Source of the DNA: Microbulbifer agarilyticus S89
GTDB lineage: Bacteria > Pseudomonadota > Gammaproteobacteria > Pseudomonadales > Cellvibrionaceae
Assembly: GCF_000220505.1 (NCBI RefSeq)
Contig: NZ_AFPJ01000007.1
Location: 124,001 to 188,000 of the forward strand
Reading direction: 5' to 3'
DNA length: 64,000 nucleotides
Every line of letters begins with the position of its first letter. The first letter of the stretch is position 1. Below the pieces are notes generated by a model that was not told where the DNA came from, made no database searches, and was given only the letters and a program-made list of their open reading frames with translations. This document shows, in pieces, positions 24,535 to 36,604 of this stretch. Position numbers and translations under genes: made by a program.

Positions 24535-27111
24535 TCAGCGGCAGCTAAGTGTCTGATTGTTATAATTTTTGTTGCTGTGACCCGCATACCAAAAGCGTCC
24601 TTCCGCGCGCGCCTCGTGAATCTCCAGCTGACTGGCCGAATCCCACGAAAATCGAACGGCCCCGCTATCTGCCGTATTAAGCTGCCCCACTCCGGCTTTT
24701 GTATACCGGGCGACGACGTCGTTATGCGGGTGCCCGAAGCGATGTTTATAGCCCGCACTGAACACCACACAATCCGGTCGCGCCCACTGAATAAAAGCAT
24801 CCGATGACGAAGTACGGGAGCCGTGGTGTGGGGCTATTAATACATCCACCGGCAAAAAGTCCGGATACTGGCGGGCAAGCCGCTGCTCTACCCTGCGCGA
24901 GATATCACCGGTTAGGAGAATCCGTACATCTCCCCACTCCAGCAGGGCCACACAACTGTGATCGTTCTCCTCACCACTAAGCCGCGGAAGTTCTTCGCCC
25001 TGCCCCGCTACCGCTTCTGGCCACAGCCATGTCACAGTCAGGCCACCAAGGCTGTGCGATTGACCAGCCGCACAGCGTTTGCTGGCAGTGCTGCCAGGCA
25101 AACTGTCAGCCAGACGCCGTGCCAGCAGGCCGGGTGAATAGCTCTCGACGACCCCAAGTTGCTCCGATAGACCGGCCACGCCACCGGCGTGGTCCCGATC
25201 CCCGTGACTTACCACCAGTTGATCCACCGTATCCCTACCGAGCGCCCGAAGGTAAGGCGCGACCACCGCCGCGCCAGCGCTCCATCCCGCGGGGGTTGCG
25301 GCACCGGTATCAAAAACCAGCGTGTGCTCCTGAGTCATTGCGGTAACCGCCAAACCCTGCCCTACATCCAATACCGACAATTCAAGATAGGGAGATTGCG
25401 CTCGCTGTATTGGCAAAGCGCTAAACATAACCACCGGCACCAACAGCCAAGCCAACCCGCGCCCCGGCAGCCCCTTGGGAAGCAGCCAAATCACGCAACT
25501 CAAAGCTCCGAGCAAGGCCACCCAGGTGGAGGGAACCGGCAGCGCATACCAGCCGGGCACGGTGTCATCTACGGCACGCATAAATCCCAACAGCCATTGC
25601 AGTTGCACGTCTGCCAAATGCCAGAACAGGGTGAAAAAGGATTGAGGCAGCAAAGCCCCAAGAAGTATCAGCGGCAGAATGGTGAGCCCTACCCACGGGA
25701 TGGCAACCAGATTAACGAGCAGGCCGGTCAGGCTAAGCCCGGAGAAAATCATGAGCGAAGGGATCAGCAAGCCAACCACAATTGCCAGCTGGCTGCGCAC
25801 ATTATTTGTGAAGCCGGCATACAAAACGCGCGCGCTGCACTCTGGTAACCCCTGCACATCCTCGCGCCCGGCGATCGCGCTCACCGGTAAACGGCCCTGA
25901 AACCGCAATAACAAAACCGCGACCGCAACAAAGGAAAGCCAAAACCCAGCATTCAGCACCGCCAGGGGCTGCCATGACAGCACCCCACATAACGCCAGGG
26001 CCAGCGCCAAGTGAGCATCAAGTCGGCGCCGGAGCATCAAAGTCAGGAGTGCGACCGCAGCCATAAGCAATGCGCGCTGCGCAGAAAGCGGCGCACCACT
26101 CAACAGGGTATACAGGGTAGCCGCAAGCAAGCCGATGGCTCCCGCCAGGCCCACCGGGTTGCGGAACAATCGCGGAGCCCAGGGGAGCAATCCGCCCAAA
26201 CGGCCCAACAAACCGCCGATAACGAAAAAGCAGGCAGCCACCATACCAACGTGCAGCCCCGAGATCGCCAGCAAATGCGCGGTACCCGTCCGCTGCAGCA
26301 AGCCGCGGGTACTCTCATCGATACCACCGCGATCTCCCAGCAGCAGTGCCCGCATCAGCGTGGCCGATGCATAGCCATCTGCGCCGCCTCCACCAAGTCC
26401 ATCCCGCAGACTCTCGCGCAGCGCATCGATGCCTGTCCCCTGAGCGAGTAACTTGGGCTGCTGGTCGCGGTCGCGCACATAGCCGGTGGCAAATACCCCC
26501 TGCTCCAGTAGCCACGCCTCGTAATCGAAGGTGTGCGGATTTGTGCTGCCGCGGGGCTGTTTCAAGCGGAGCCGCAGCTGCCAGAGACTACCCGCACGCA
26601 AGCCCGCCAACTGTTCTGGGACCATCCGATACCAGCCGAGCTGAACGACTCTATTCACAAAACGGGGATCGGCAGCGTTAGTAATACGGGCACGAAACCG
26701 CGCATCGCGGTAGCCGCGCGCGGCCGGTAACGGACCCCCGAAGTAAGACACAGCGGGCGCGTTTTGTGGCAGGGAGACCACCTGAACGGTGACATCGTGG
26801 TCCGAACCATGGAGGTCCGCAGGAAGGCGCTGCTCGAGCGACTGGAGATTCGCCGCCAGAGCCCAGCAAGCACCAAAAACAAACGGGAACAAAAGGCGGA
26901 ACACCAGCGGCCGCAGGCCACCATGCGCGGTATCAGCGATACCGGTGACCAAAAGAGTGAGCCAGAGCGCCCCGAACAACAGCAAAATCTGGTCGGCCAG
27001 CACAGCATTGCCCGGCAGTGTCGGCCAGTAGGCGACCTGGCCGATGCCAAGCGCGCACATCCACAGGCTCACCGTGGGACTCGGTTGCCAGTTGCTCCCA
27101 AACCTCTTCAT
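24535..27111 (-). CDS. comEC: DNA internalization-related competence protein ComEC/Rec2
   Basis: An 858-residue inner-membrane channel that takes single-stranded DNA into the cytoplasm during natural transformation. N-terminal hydrophobic segments and a soluble DUF4131-type region come first, then the multi-helix Competence domain (HLLAISGLHVGMVAACFFVI is its signature). A C-terminal metallo-beta-lactamase domain follows, with VVSHGDRDHAGG as the HxxxDH ligand motif, later LTGDIS and PHHGS. All blocks look intact. The start at ATG 27111 is my choice. An in-frame TTG at 27159 lies inside the 13-bp repeat array. Synteny with exbBD/msbA/lpxK matches the ycaI and PA2984 loci. Confidence 0.95.
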   Translation of the reverse strand: MKRFGSNWQPSPTVSLWMCALGIGQVAYWPTLPGNAVLADQILLLFGALWLTLLVTGIADTAHGGLRPLVFRLLFPFVFGACWALAANLQSLEQRLPADLHGSDHDVTVQVVSLPQNAPAVSYFGGPLPAARGYRDARFRARITNAADPRFVNRVVQLGWYRMVPEQLAGLRAGSLWQLRLRLKQPRGSTNPHTFDYEAWLLEQGVFATGYVRDRDQQPKLLAQGTGIDALRESLRDGLGGGGADGYASATLMRALLLGDRGGIDESTRGLLQRTGTAHLLAISGLHVGMVAACFFVIGGLLGRLGGLLPWAPRLFRNPVGLAGAIGLLAATLYTLLSGAPLSAQRALLMAAVALLTLMLRRRLDAHLALALALCGVLSWQPLAVLNAGFWLSFVAVAVLLLRFQGRLPVSAIAGREDVQGLPECSARVLYAGFTNNVRSQLAIVVGLLIPSLMIFSGLSLTGLLVNLVAIPWVGLTILPLILLGALLPQSFFTLFWHLADVQLQWLLGFMRAVDDTVPGWYALPVPSTWVALLGALSCVIWLLPKGLPGRGLAWLLVPVVMFSALPIQRAQSPYLELSVLDVGQGLAVTAMTQEHTLVFDTGAATPAGWSAGAAVVAPYLRALGRDTVDQLVVSHGDRDHAGGVAGLSEQLGVVESYSPGLLARRLADSLPGSTASKRCAAGQSHSLGGLTVTWLWPEAVAGQGEELPRLSGEENDHSCVALLEWGDVRILLTGDISRRVEQRLARQYPDFLPVDVLIAPHHGSRTSSSDAFIQWARPDCVVFSAGYKHRFGHPHNDVVARYTKAGVGQLNTADSGAVRFSWDSASQLEIHEARAEGRFWYAGHSNKNYNNQTLSCR

Positions 27112-27624
27112 GACCGATGTCCGTTCGGTCCGTGCACCACATCCATGTTGCTCTTCCAAGTAGCTAGCCCAATTCTCTAGCCCAACTCACTAGCCCAAGT
27201 AACTCGTCCAATTAACTCACTTAACCGGAAAACCACGGCCCAAAGCTCCCACTCCCTGGAGTATTTCACGGTGCCGATTTACCAGGGCCGACCCAACTGG
27301 CCCGGAGGTCGAGATATTACAGAAATTTTCCCTCACACCCCATAAACGAGCAAAAAATAATCAAGGCTAAGCAAAATGGAGGAATTTTGGTCTCCAGCAA
27401 GATGATCCGATCAAGCCTCTGACTGTCATACGAAGCTCGAAATTCAGACAAAAACATCCTGTCTTTCCTGCCGGAGAGCCATATCGAGCAGCGCTTAGTC
27501 ACATAACTTTCAAATATTTTTCATCTTTCACATGTTTGTAACATAAGTGCAGCAAACTGCGCGGCATCTGAAGAACACAACCTATTGCATCCATTTTCTC
27601 TACTACTTCGATATGAGAGCAGAC
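27112..27624. other. Divergent 513-bp region between comEC and porin gene
   Basis: No gene supported. It contains the 13-bp repeat array (27151-27228) near comEC, then an AT-rich stretch upstream of the porin with an isolated CTGTCAT (27423-27429) and a loose Pho-box-like pair CTTTCAC/TTGTAAC at 11-bp spacing (27525-27542). A convincing -10 for either gene is not visible. Confidence 0.45.
27151..27228. repeat. Degenerate 13-bp tandem repeat, six copies (locus A)
   Basis: Six consecutive 13-mers: CTCTTCCAAGTAG, CTAGCCCAATTCT, CTAGCCCAACTCA, CTAGCCCAAGTAA, CTCGTCCAATTAA, CTCACTTAACCGG. The middle four are the best. The array lies immediately upstream of the comEC start on the minus strand. Units resemble those in the kdsB-murB gap. 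It is not a known family to me. Confidence 0.75.
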
Positions 27625-28560
27625 ATGAAAAAGACCGCTATCTCTCTGGCCCTGGTTGCCGCACTGCCTACCGTTGCCAACGCCGAAGAGCTCTTCGACT
27701 TCTACGGTAAAGCCAACGTTTCCTTCCAATCCAATGACGAAGGTGACGGCGCGGTTACCGACGTATCCAGCAACGCCTCTCGCCTGGGTGTAAAAGGTGA
27801 GCTGCCGCTGGATAGCGGTATCAAGGGCATCTACAAGATGGAATATCAGGTAAACATGGATGGCGACGGCGACACTTTTAGCCAGCGCAACATCTATGCC
27901 GGCCTGGAAGGCGGCTTCGGTCAGGCGATCGCCGGTAAGTTCGACTCCCCGCTGAAAGTTGCGCAGAAGAAAGTTGACCTGTTCAACGACCTCGAAGGTG
28001 ATATCAAGAGCCTGGTTACCAAGAGCGACAACCGTCCGTCCAACGCGGTTCAGTACACCACTCCGTCTTTCGGTGGTTTCAAAGTAGCCGCTGCCTACAT
28101 CAGCAACGAAGACGCTGAGATCCTGGACGACGCTGGTGAAGTCGTAGACACTCGCGACAACGGTACCTCCCTGTCTTTCGCATACGATAAAGACGACGTT
28201 TACCTGGCATACGCGTACGACATGGGCGTTGAAGGTAACGACTGGGATGTGGCCCGCATGGTAGCCCAGTACACCCTCGGCAACCTGCAGGTTGGCGGTC
28301 TGTATGAAGAACAGGAAAAAGCAGACAGCAGCAAGCAAGATGGCTGGATGACTTCTGTTGCTTACAAGATCGACAAGTGGACGGCAAAAGCACAATACGG
28401 CCAGTCTGACATTGTGAAGACTGACGGCGAAACCTTCAGCCTGGGTCTGGACTACAAACTGTCCTCCGCTGCCAAGGTTTTCACCTTCTACACCGACGAA
28501 ACTGCTGCCGATGACTACTCCCGCAGCTACGTTGGCGTAGGTACTGAATTCAAGTTCTAA
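27625..28560 (+). CDS. Outer-membrane porin (Gram-negative porin family)
   Basis: 311 residues, a trimeric-porin-like 16-stranded barrel by size. The signal peptide is MKKTAISLALVAALPTVANA. The mature start EELFDFYGKANVSFQ and the internal SRLGVKGELPLDSGIKGIYK and ERN-like SQRNIYAGLEGGFGQAIAGK blocks are typical. The C-terminus ends in Phe (VGVGTEFKF), the assembly signal for the BAM complex. The ATG at 27625 is chosen since a frame from 27547 would place 26 residues before the signal peptide. A strong terminator follows. Ion selectivity cannot be told from sequence alone. Confidence 0.93.
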   Translation: MKKTAISLALVAALPTVANAEELFDFYGKANVSFQSNDEGDGAVTDVSSNASRLGVKGELPLDSGIKGIYKMEYQVNMDGDGDTFSQRNIYAGLEGGFGQAIAGKFDSPLKVAQKKVDLFNDLEGDIKSLVTKSDNRPSNAVQYTTPSFGGFKVAAAYISNEDAEILDDAGEVVDTRDNGTSLSFAYDKDDVYLAYAYDMGVEGNDWDVARMVAQYTLGNLQVGGLYEEQEKADSSKQDGWMTSVAYKIDKWTAKAQYGQSDIVKTDGETFSLGLDYKLSSAAKVFTFYTDETAADDYSRSYVGVGTEFKF

Positions 28561-28589
28561 ACCGAGCTTGAAGTCGACCCCCTAACTTG

Positions 28590-28622
28590 AGGGCGCAACT
28601 CCATGAGTCGCGCCCTTTTTTA
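28590..28622 (+). terminator. Intrinsic terminator of the porin gene
   Basis: AGGGCGC pairs with GCGCCCT and ACTC with GAGT inside, separated by one mismatch, followed by six T residues. It starts 30 bases after the porin stop. Confidence 0.88.
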
Positions 28623-28757
28623 TTGCCTGCCGATTTATTTTGTGACAAGTCGCGTTAATCCACGCCATCTGCCCGCTATTTTTTCCTGCACACCACGGCG
28701 CTTGGTTCTCTATGCTAGGATCTGCAATCCAACAGAATAAAAAGGTCTTCTACCGCC

Positions 28758-31712
<2,955 letters not shown>

Positions 31713-31750
31713 TTTCTAAGATTCTTGCCTCTGAATCTACCGACATAATG

Positions 31751-31780
31751 AAGCCCACCATTTTGGTGGGCTTTGTATTT
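31751..31780 (+). terminator. Intrinsic terminator of the M16 peptidase gene
   Basis: AAGCCCACC and GGTGGGCTT form a perfect 9-bp stem with a 5-base loop, followed by TGTATTTT. Confidence 0.85.
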
Positions 31781-31860
31781 TGGGCGACCGAAACCATCCC
31801 TTCCAAAATTTGCGTCATTGGGCATAATGAACGCCGAGTATTTCGCGGTAGCAAAGGCTG

Positions 31861-32556
31861 ATGCAGGTAAATATTGAGTTTTGGGGTGTCGACCGCACCC
31901 CAGTAGTGATTATCGACGACCTGTACCCGGATGCTGAGCAATTAATCAGCACCGCCGAACATGCCCATTGGATTCGAGAAAACCCAAATTACCCGGGCAT
32001 ACGCGCACAGGTACCCGCAGATTACCTGAGCAAAACCCTGAAACTCGCCGCCGAGGCAATTCGACAAGCCTTCGGACTGGACCTACACAACGGCCTTGCC
32101 AGCGCCGCCATCCGTAACGCATTTTGCTGCTTCTCCCTGGTGACCCAGCCACCAGAGACCCTAAAACCTATCCAGTCACTACCGCACTTTGATGCTGTGA
32201 CCGGCCAACAGTTGGCCATGCTGCATTATCTGTGCGATGAACCTTTTTCCGGAACGCGATTTTTCAAGCACAAGGAAAGCGGACTCGAAAACGTGCTTCA
32301 TGAGCAGGCCTCAGCCTATCAGACTCAGGTCGGAACACTCCTCGGTTCGGTAAAGCCGGGTTATGCAAGCCAATGCAATGAGTGGTACGAGGCCATCGGC
32401 GACGTTGCGGCAAAGTTTAATCGTGTGGCCTTCTATCCCGCCAGCCTGCTGCACTCCGGCGTGGTGGATAATGGGGAACTCCTCTCCGACAGTGCGCGCC
32501 ATGGCAGGCTGACAATTACTGGTTTTATTGATTTAGCATCGAAACTGGAATGGTAA
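31861..32556 (+). CDS. DUF6445-type protein, possible iron-oxygenase fold
   Basis: 231 residues, no signal peptide. The pattern PHFDAVTGQQLAMLHYLC, then GTRFFKHKESG, then RVAFYPASLLHSGVV and GRLTITGFI has the HxD and distal His spacing of prolyl-4-hydroxylase-like 2-oxoglutarate/iron oxygenases. I recall similar proteins (DUF6445) near TonB receptors and flavin-dependent halogenases in marine bacteria, though no activity is established. AAAGG precedes the ATG at 31861. It is transcribed alone and convergent with the OsmC-YcaO gene. Confidence 0.6.
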   Translation: MQVNIEFWGVDRTPVVIIDDLYPDAEQLISTAEHAHWIRENPNYPGIRAQVPADYLSKTLKLAAEAIRQAFGLDLHNGLASAAIRNAFCCFSLVTQPPETLKPIQSLPHFDAVTGQQLAMLHYLCDEPFSGTRFFKHKESGLENVLHEQASAYQTQVGTLLGSVKPGYASQCNEWYEAIGDVAAKFNRVAFYPASLLHSGVVDNGELLSDSARHGRLTITGFIDLASKLEW

Positions 32557-32594
32557 GCTCGGCGTACCTGATTAACCTTCGCGCCGAGCCTTGT
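32557..32594. terminator. Hairpin between convergent DUF6445 and OsmC-YcaO genes
   Basis: A perfect 8-bp stem GCTCGGCG/CGCCGAGC with a 17-base loop directly after the DUF6445 stop. The T-run is weak (CTTGTCTCT), so termination efficiency is uncertain. Confidence 0.4.
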
Positions 32595-32629
32595 CTCTCA
32601 GAATCCAGATCAAAACCAATTCTTAGACA

Positions 32630-34825
32630 TTACGAATAGGCCTTGTCCCGCGCTGCATGGAGTTTTTTATAGCTCTCGATCAGGCGCAGGTGCTTATCCA
32701 GTCCCTCGAGGCGCATATTGGTCGGCGTCAATCCATAAAACCGCACGCTTCCGTCGACGGACCCAACCACCGCGTCCATGGTTTCAACACCAAACATGCG
32801 TTGCAAATTGGCAAGGTAGTCATCAAGCGCCAGCGCATCATCCAGGGTGATTTCCAACACCGCCTGCACGGCGCGGTAAAACAGCTCACGCTCCACCGTG
32901 TTGTCGTTGTACTGCAAGAATGCCTCTACCGACTCCAATGCCTCCTCGTATCGCTGCAATGCCAATTGGATCAGAAGCTTCAGTTCGAGTACCGTTAGCT
33001 GGCCCCACACAGTATTTTCATCGAACTCGACACCTATTAGCGTGATGATGGTTTCGTAGTTGTCGATCTGGCTTTCTTCCAACCGCTCCAGCAGGTCTTC
33101 CAACTCCGCGTCTTCCAGGCGATGCAGGTTGAGAATATCTTCGCGGTAATCCAGTGCCTTATTGGTATTGTCCCAGATCAGATCATCTACCGGGTACACT
33201 TCGGAATACCCTGGCACCAGAATCCGGCACGCCGGTGCGCCCAGGTCCTCGTAGCTCGCCATGTAGACCTCCCTACCCATCGACTCAAGGATTCCGAAAA
33301 GGCGATCCGCTTCGGTCTCGTTGGAATCAGCGTGATTACCGGAGAAATCCCACTCGACAAATTCGTAGTCAGACTTGGCGCTGAAGAAACGCCATGAAAC
33401 CACACCGGTGGAATCGATAAAGTGCTCGACGAAGTTGTGGGGCTCGGTTACCGCCAGGCTATTAAAGGTAGGCGCTGGGATATCGTTCAACCCTTCGAAG
33501 CTGCGCCCCTGCATCAATTCCGTGAGGCTGCGCTCCAGCGCAACATGTAAGCTCGGGTGTGCGCCGAAGGAAGCAAACACGCCGCCGTTGCGCGGGTTCA
33601 TCAAAGTCACACACATCACTGGGAACTGGCCACCGAGCGATGCGTCCTTCACCAGGATCGGGAAGCCCTGCTTTTCCAGCTCATCAATCCCTTCAATAAT
33701 ATCGGGGTACTTTTCCAGTATGGAGCGCGGCACATCCGGCAAGGCAATTTCCTGTTCGAGAATTTCCTTCTTCACTGCCCGTTCAAAGATCTCAGACAGA
33801 CACTGTACCTGTGCCTCGGCCAGCGTATTACCGGCACTCATGCCATTACTCAGGAACAGGTTCTCGATCAGGTTTGACGGGAAATAGACGGTCTCGCCAT
33901 CGGACTTGCGGACAAATGGCAGCGAGCAAATACCGCGATCAATGCGTCCAGAATTGGTATCCACCAAATTGGAACCGGCCAGCTCACCGTCCGGGTTGTA
34001 AATCGGCAGGGTGTAATCATCGAGGACGCCTTCTGGAAGCGCATCGTCCTCCTCCAGTTCGAACCAGCGCTCATTGGGGTAATGCACAAAGGGCTGGTTC
34101 GCGATTTCTTCGCCAAAGAACTGGTCGTTATAGAAGAAATTGCAATTCAGGCGCTCGATAAATTCGCCCAGTGCAGAACACAGCGCGCTCTCTTTGGTGG
34201 CACCCTTGCCATTGGTGAAGCACATGGGTGATGCCGCATCCCGAATATGCAGGGACCATACGTGCGGCACGATATTGCGCCAGGAGGCGATTTCAATCTT
34301 CATGCCCAAGTCCGCGAGGATTTTGGTCATGTTGGCAATAGTTTGTTCCAGCGGCAGGTCCTTGCCTTCAATAAAGGTCTGATGCTCGGCATCTGGGGAA
34401 CCCATCAACAGCGCCTGCGCGTCCTCCGCCAGGTTCTCGACCGTCTCGATCTGGAAGTCAGGGCCAGTCTGGATCACCTTCTTCACGGTGCAGCGGTCGA
34501 TGGAGCGCAGGATGCCCTGCCGGTCCTTCTCTGAGATGTCTTCTGGCAGTTCCACCTGAATCTTGAAGATCTGGTTATAGCGGTCTTCCGGGTCGACGAT
34601 ATTGTTCTGGGAAAGGCGGATATTGTCGGTAGGTATATCCCGCGCCAGGCAGTACACCCGGACGAAATACGCGGCACACAGCGCCGACGACGCCAGGAAG
34701 TAATCGAACGGGCTCGGCGCCGAACCATCCCCCTTATAGCGGATCGGCTGATCAGTAATGACTGTAAAGTCGTCAAACTTGGCTTCAAGTCTGAGGTTGT
34801 CAAGGAAGTTGACGCTGATTTCCAT
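32630..34825 (-). CDS. OsmC-domain/YcaO-domain fusion protein
   Basis: 731 residues. Residues 1-145 look like an OsmC/Ohr-type domain (start MEISVNFLDNLRLEAKFDDF, then SPFDYFLASSALCAAYFVRV with its conserved Cys). Residues about 160-590 are a YcaO domain with the ATP-binding Glu-rich segments SALGEFIERLNCNF and AEAQVQCLSEIFERAVKKEI. The remainder is helical and TPR-like (LQRYEEALESVEAFLQYN). YcaO proteins activate backbone amides with ATP. E. coli YcaO aids ribosomal protein S12 methylthiolation with RimO, and no RimO gene is in view. No peptide-precursor gene is visible nearby, which argues against a natural-product cluster. OsmC suggests a thiol or peroxide step. Confidence 0.9.
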   Translation of the reverse strand: MEISVNFLDNLRLEAKFDDFTVITDQPIRYKGDGSAPSPFDYFLASSALCAAYFVRVYCLARDIPTDNIRLSQNNIVDPEDRYNQIFKIQVELPEDISEKDRQGILRSIDRCTVKKVIQTGPDFQIETVENLAEDAQALLMGSPDAEHQTFIEGKDLPLEQTIANMTKILADLGMKIEIASWRNIVPHVWSLHIRDAASPMCFTNGKGATKESALCSALGEFIERLNCNFFYNDQFFGEEIANQPFVHYPNERWFELEEDDALPEGVLDDYTLPIYNPDGELAGSNLVDTNSGRIDRGICSLPFVRKSDGETVYFPSNLIENLFLSNGMSAGNTLAEAQVQCLSEIFERAVKKEILEQEIALPDVPRSILEKYPDIIEGIDELEKQGFPILVKDASLGGQFPVMCVTLMNPRNGGVFASFGAHPSLHVALERSLTELMQGRSFEGLNDIPAPTFNSLAVTEPHNFVEHFIDSTGVVSWRFFSAKSDYEFVEWDFSGNHADSNETEADRLFGILESMGREVYMASYEDLGAPACRILVPGYSEVYPVDDLIWDNTNKALDYREDILNLHRLEDAELEDLLERLEESQIDNYETIITLIGVEFDENTVWGQLTVLELKLLIQLALQRYEEALESVEAFLQYNDNTVERELFYRAVQAVLEITLDDALALDDYLANLQRMFGVETMDAVVGSVDGSVRFYGLTPTNMRLEGLDKHLRLIESYKKLHAARDKAYS

Positions 34826-34956
34826 GGGGAACTACCAGATTTCGACTGCTACTAAGCAAGCCTAGGAAAGGAATTCATTAAGTACGTATTGAGTAATTTT
34901 ATCAGATACTGCTCAGTGGCCTGCATTCAAGAACAAATACAGGCCAGAGCATTAGC

Positions 34957-36060
34957 TTACGAGGCAGCAGAAATAGAACTGGTTTTAGAGAGGCGGGAAA
35001 AATCGGTCATTGCCATAATCTTGGGCTTTAGTTTCAGTGCATTTTTTTCTACAAAATGCCAAGAAACATATGCGAGTACAAATACAACCAAAGTCGCCAC
35101 TACAGTATGACTGTATGGATTCAATCCCGGAAATGCCATTGCGACTACTTGCTGTACCGGCCATGCATAAATGTATACCCCATAAGAAATATCCCCCAAA
35201 CTTTTATCTATACCTAAGTTTTTGGTCGCATAAGCCAAGTAGAAGATAATATAGGCAAAAAATGGAGGAGACACATAGAGATACCACCCCTCACCAAAAG
35301 AACTAACCAAAACAATAAGAGAAAAAATTGCCAGCTTTCCATTTACCGGAACTGAAGCCCGATTTAAATAGAAGAACACACCAACAATAAAGAACAAGCC
35401 CGGGCGACCCCATTTGTCATTGACTCCCAAAAGAGGAACGTCTGAAAAATTAAAATAAGAGAACGCCAGCACACCGAATATTGTAAGGTTTGCTAGAGCC
35501 CTTTTTCCGAGCAATCCGAAAAACCCAATACAAGCGAGCAGGAAATAGCAGTAAACCTCAACATTCAATGTCCATAGTGAACCATTCATGGATCTACGGC
35601 GATTATCCTCAAACACCCCCGGTAATGACCACTCCATTCGGAATATCGCAAATCCATTCTTTAAATATTCCCAAGTCTTTGCACTGGTCAAATACTCCAC
35701 AAGCGGCAATGTCGTGAGCACAACCCCGAGAACAAATACACATATGAGCACACATAGCATCAAACCTGGTAAGACGCGAAGTGCCCGTGAAATGATGTAA
35801 TCCTTCACCCCTCGGTTGAGCAGACTAGCACAAACAAGAAAGCCGCTTATTATAAAAAAACCATGAACAGCGAAACTTCCAATCCACTCCGACCCTTTGA
35901 AGATTGAATTCAACGGGTTTTTCAAACCATGGGTAGGCTGTATTGCAAAGCTGTGGCCAAACAGTACGAGCCACGCAAAAATTAGCCGAATTAATGTGAA
36001 ATTATTTTCGCGATTGCCGTCGTATTCGACCAGCATTTTAGATTCGGGGGCTGTGCTCAT
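34957..36060 (-). CDS. Acyltransferase 3 (OafA/NodX-type) membrane protein
   Basis: 367 residues with about ten transmembrane segments. The N-terminal RLIFAWLVLFGHSFAI has the conserved R...H signature of acyltransferase-3 proteins (here with GH), and FFIISGFLVCASLLNRG is the next family block. These proteins O-acetylate surface polysaccharides or other glycans at the inner membrane. AAAGG lies 7 bases before the ATG. The gene is clearly richer in A+T than its neighbours and flanked by a gene-free AT-rich region, which suggests horizontal gain. No polysaccharide cluster accompanies it. Confidence 0.88.
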   Translation of the reverse strand: MSTAPESKMLVEYDGNRENNFTLIRLIFAWLVLFGHSFAIQPTHGLKNPLNSIFKGSEWIGSFAVHGFFIISGFLVCASLLNRGVKDYIISRALRVLPGLMLCVLICVFVLGVVLTTLPLVEYLTSAKTWEYLKNGFAIFRMEWSLPGVFEDNRRRSMNGSLWTLNVEVYCYFLLACIGFFGLLGKRALANLTIFGVLAFSYFNFSDVPLLGVNDKWGRPGLFFIVGVFFYLNRASVPVNGKLAIFSLIVLVSSFGEGWYLYVSPPFFAYIIFYLAYATKNLGIDKSLGDISYGVYIYAWPVQQVVAMAFPGLNPYSHTVVATLVVFVLAYVSWHFVEKNALKLKPKIMAMTDFSRLSKTSSISAAS

Positions 36061-36604
36061 AAACTACCTTTGCGAGCCTATCGGTGGTATTAGGCTTGAC
36101 TTGCATTACCTAAATATTCGTTATCACGTCACACAATAAATGGAACCGGGAATTCAGCCAATTCGTATCAGGGCCAAGATATCGTGACGTAGAATTTCGA
36201 GCGAGATCTTAGCTTAAACTGCATATGAATCAAACCAATAGCCAAGCGCATGGCTAAGCAGACCCAGAAGAACAAATACCGATCAATTGGTTCACTTATT
36301 GAGCGCCAGAGATGTGGGCTTATACCTTAGGGGTAGGGTTTGAAATACGAGTGCTGCATCCGGGGGAGTTACTAGATCTCAGGGTTAACGCCAGAAACAC
36401 GGCTTGAGGCGCGGCATTATCCAGAATTTAGGGTAGCTCGTCTTCCTCTGGGTAACCGAAGGCCAATCGGTACACAAGTGGAGCACCGCCAGTGCTGACA
36501 TCCCCGCCAGACCTCACTTTGCCGCAGTCTATAACCGTGAAAATCAGAATTGTTATAGGATACGGGGGTACGCGGTATAACGATAATCATGACCCGGAGA
36601 TGCT
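36061..36604. other. 544-bp gene-free region upstream of the S9 peptidase
   Basis: No gene supported on either strand and no transposase remnant recognised. AT content is high near the acyltransferase gene and falls toward 36.6 kb, so the edge of a transferred segment may lie here. The S9 peptidase promoter is expected near 36.5 kb, but I could not assign hexamers with confidence. Confidence 0.4.

Noticed and set aside
32630-34825. Thiazole/oxazole peptide biosynthetic cluster around YcaO
   Set aside because: No precursor peptide, dehydrogenase, E1-like partner or exporter gene adjacent; the OsmC fusion fits the housekeeping YcaO branch better.
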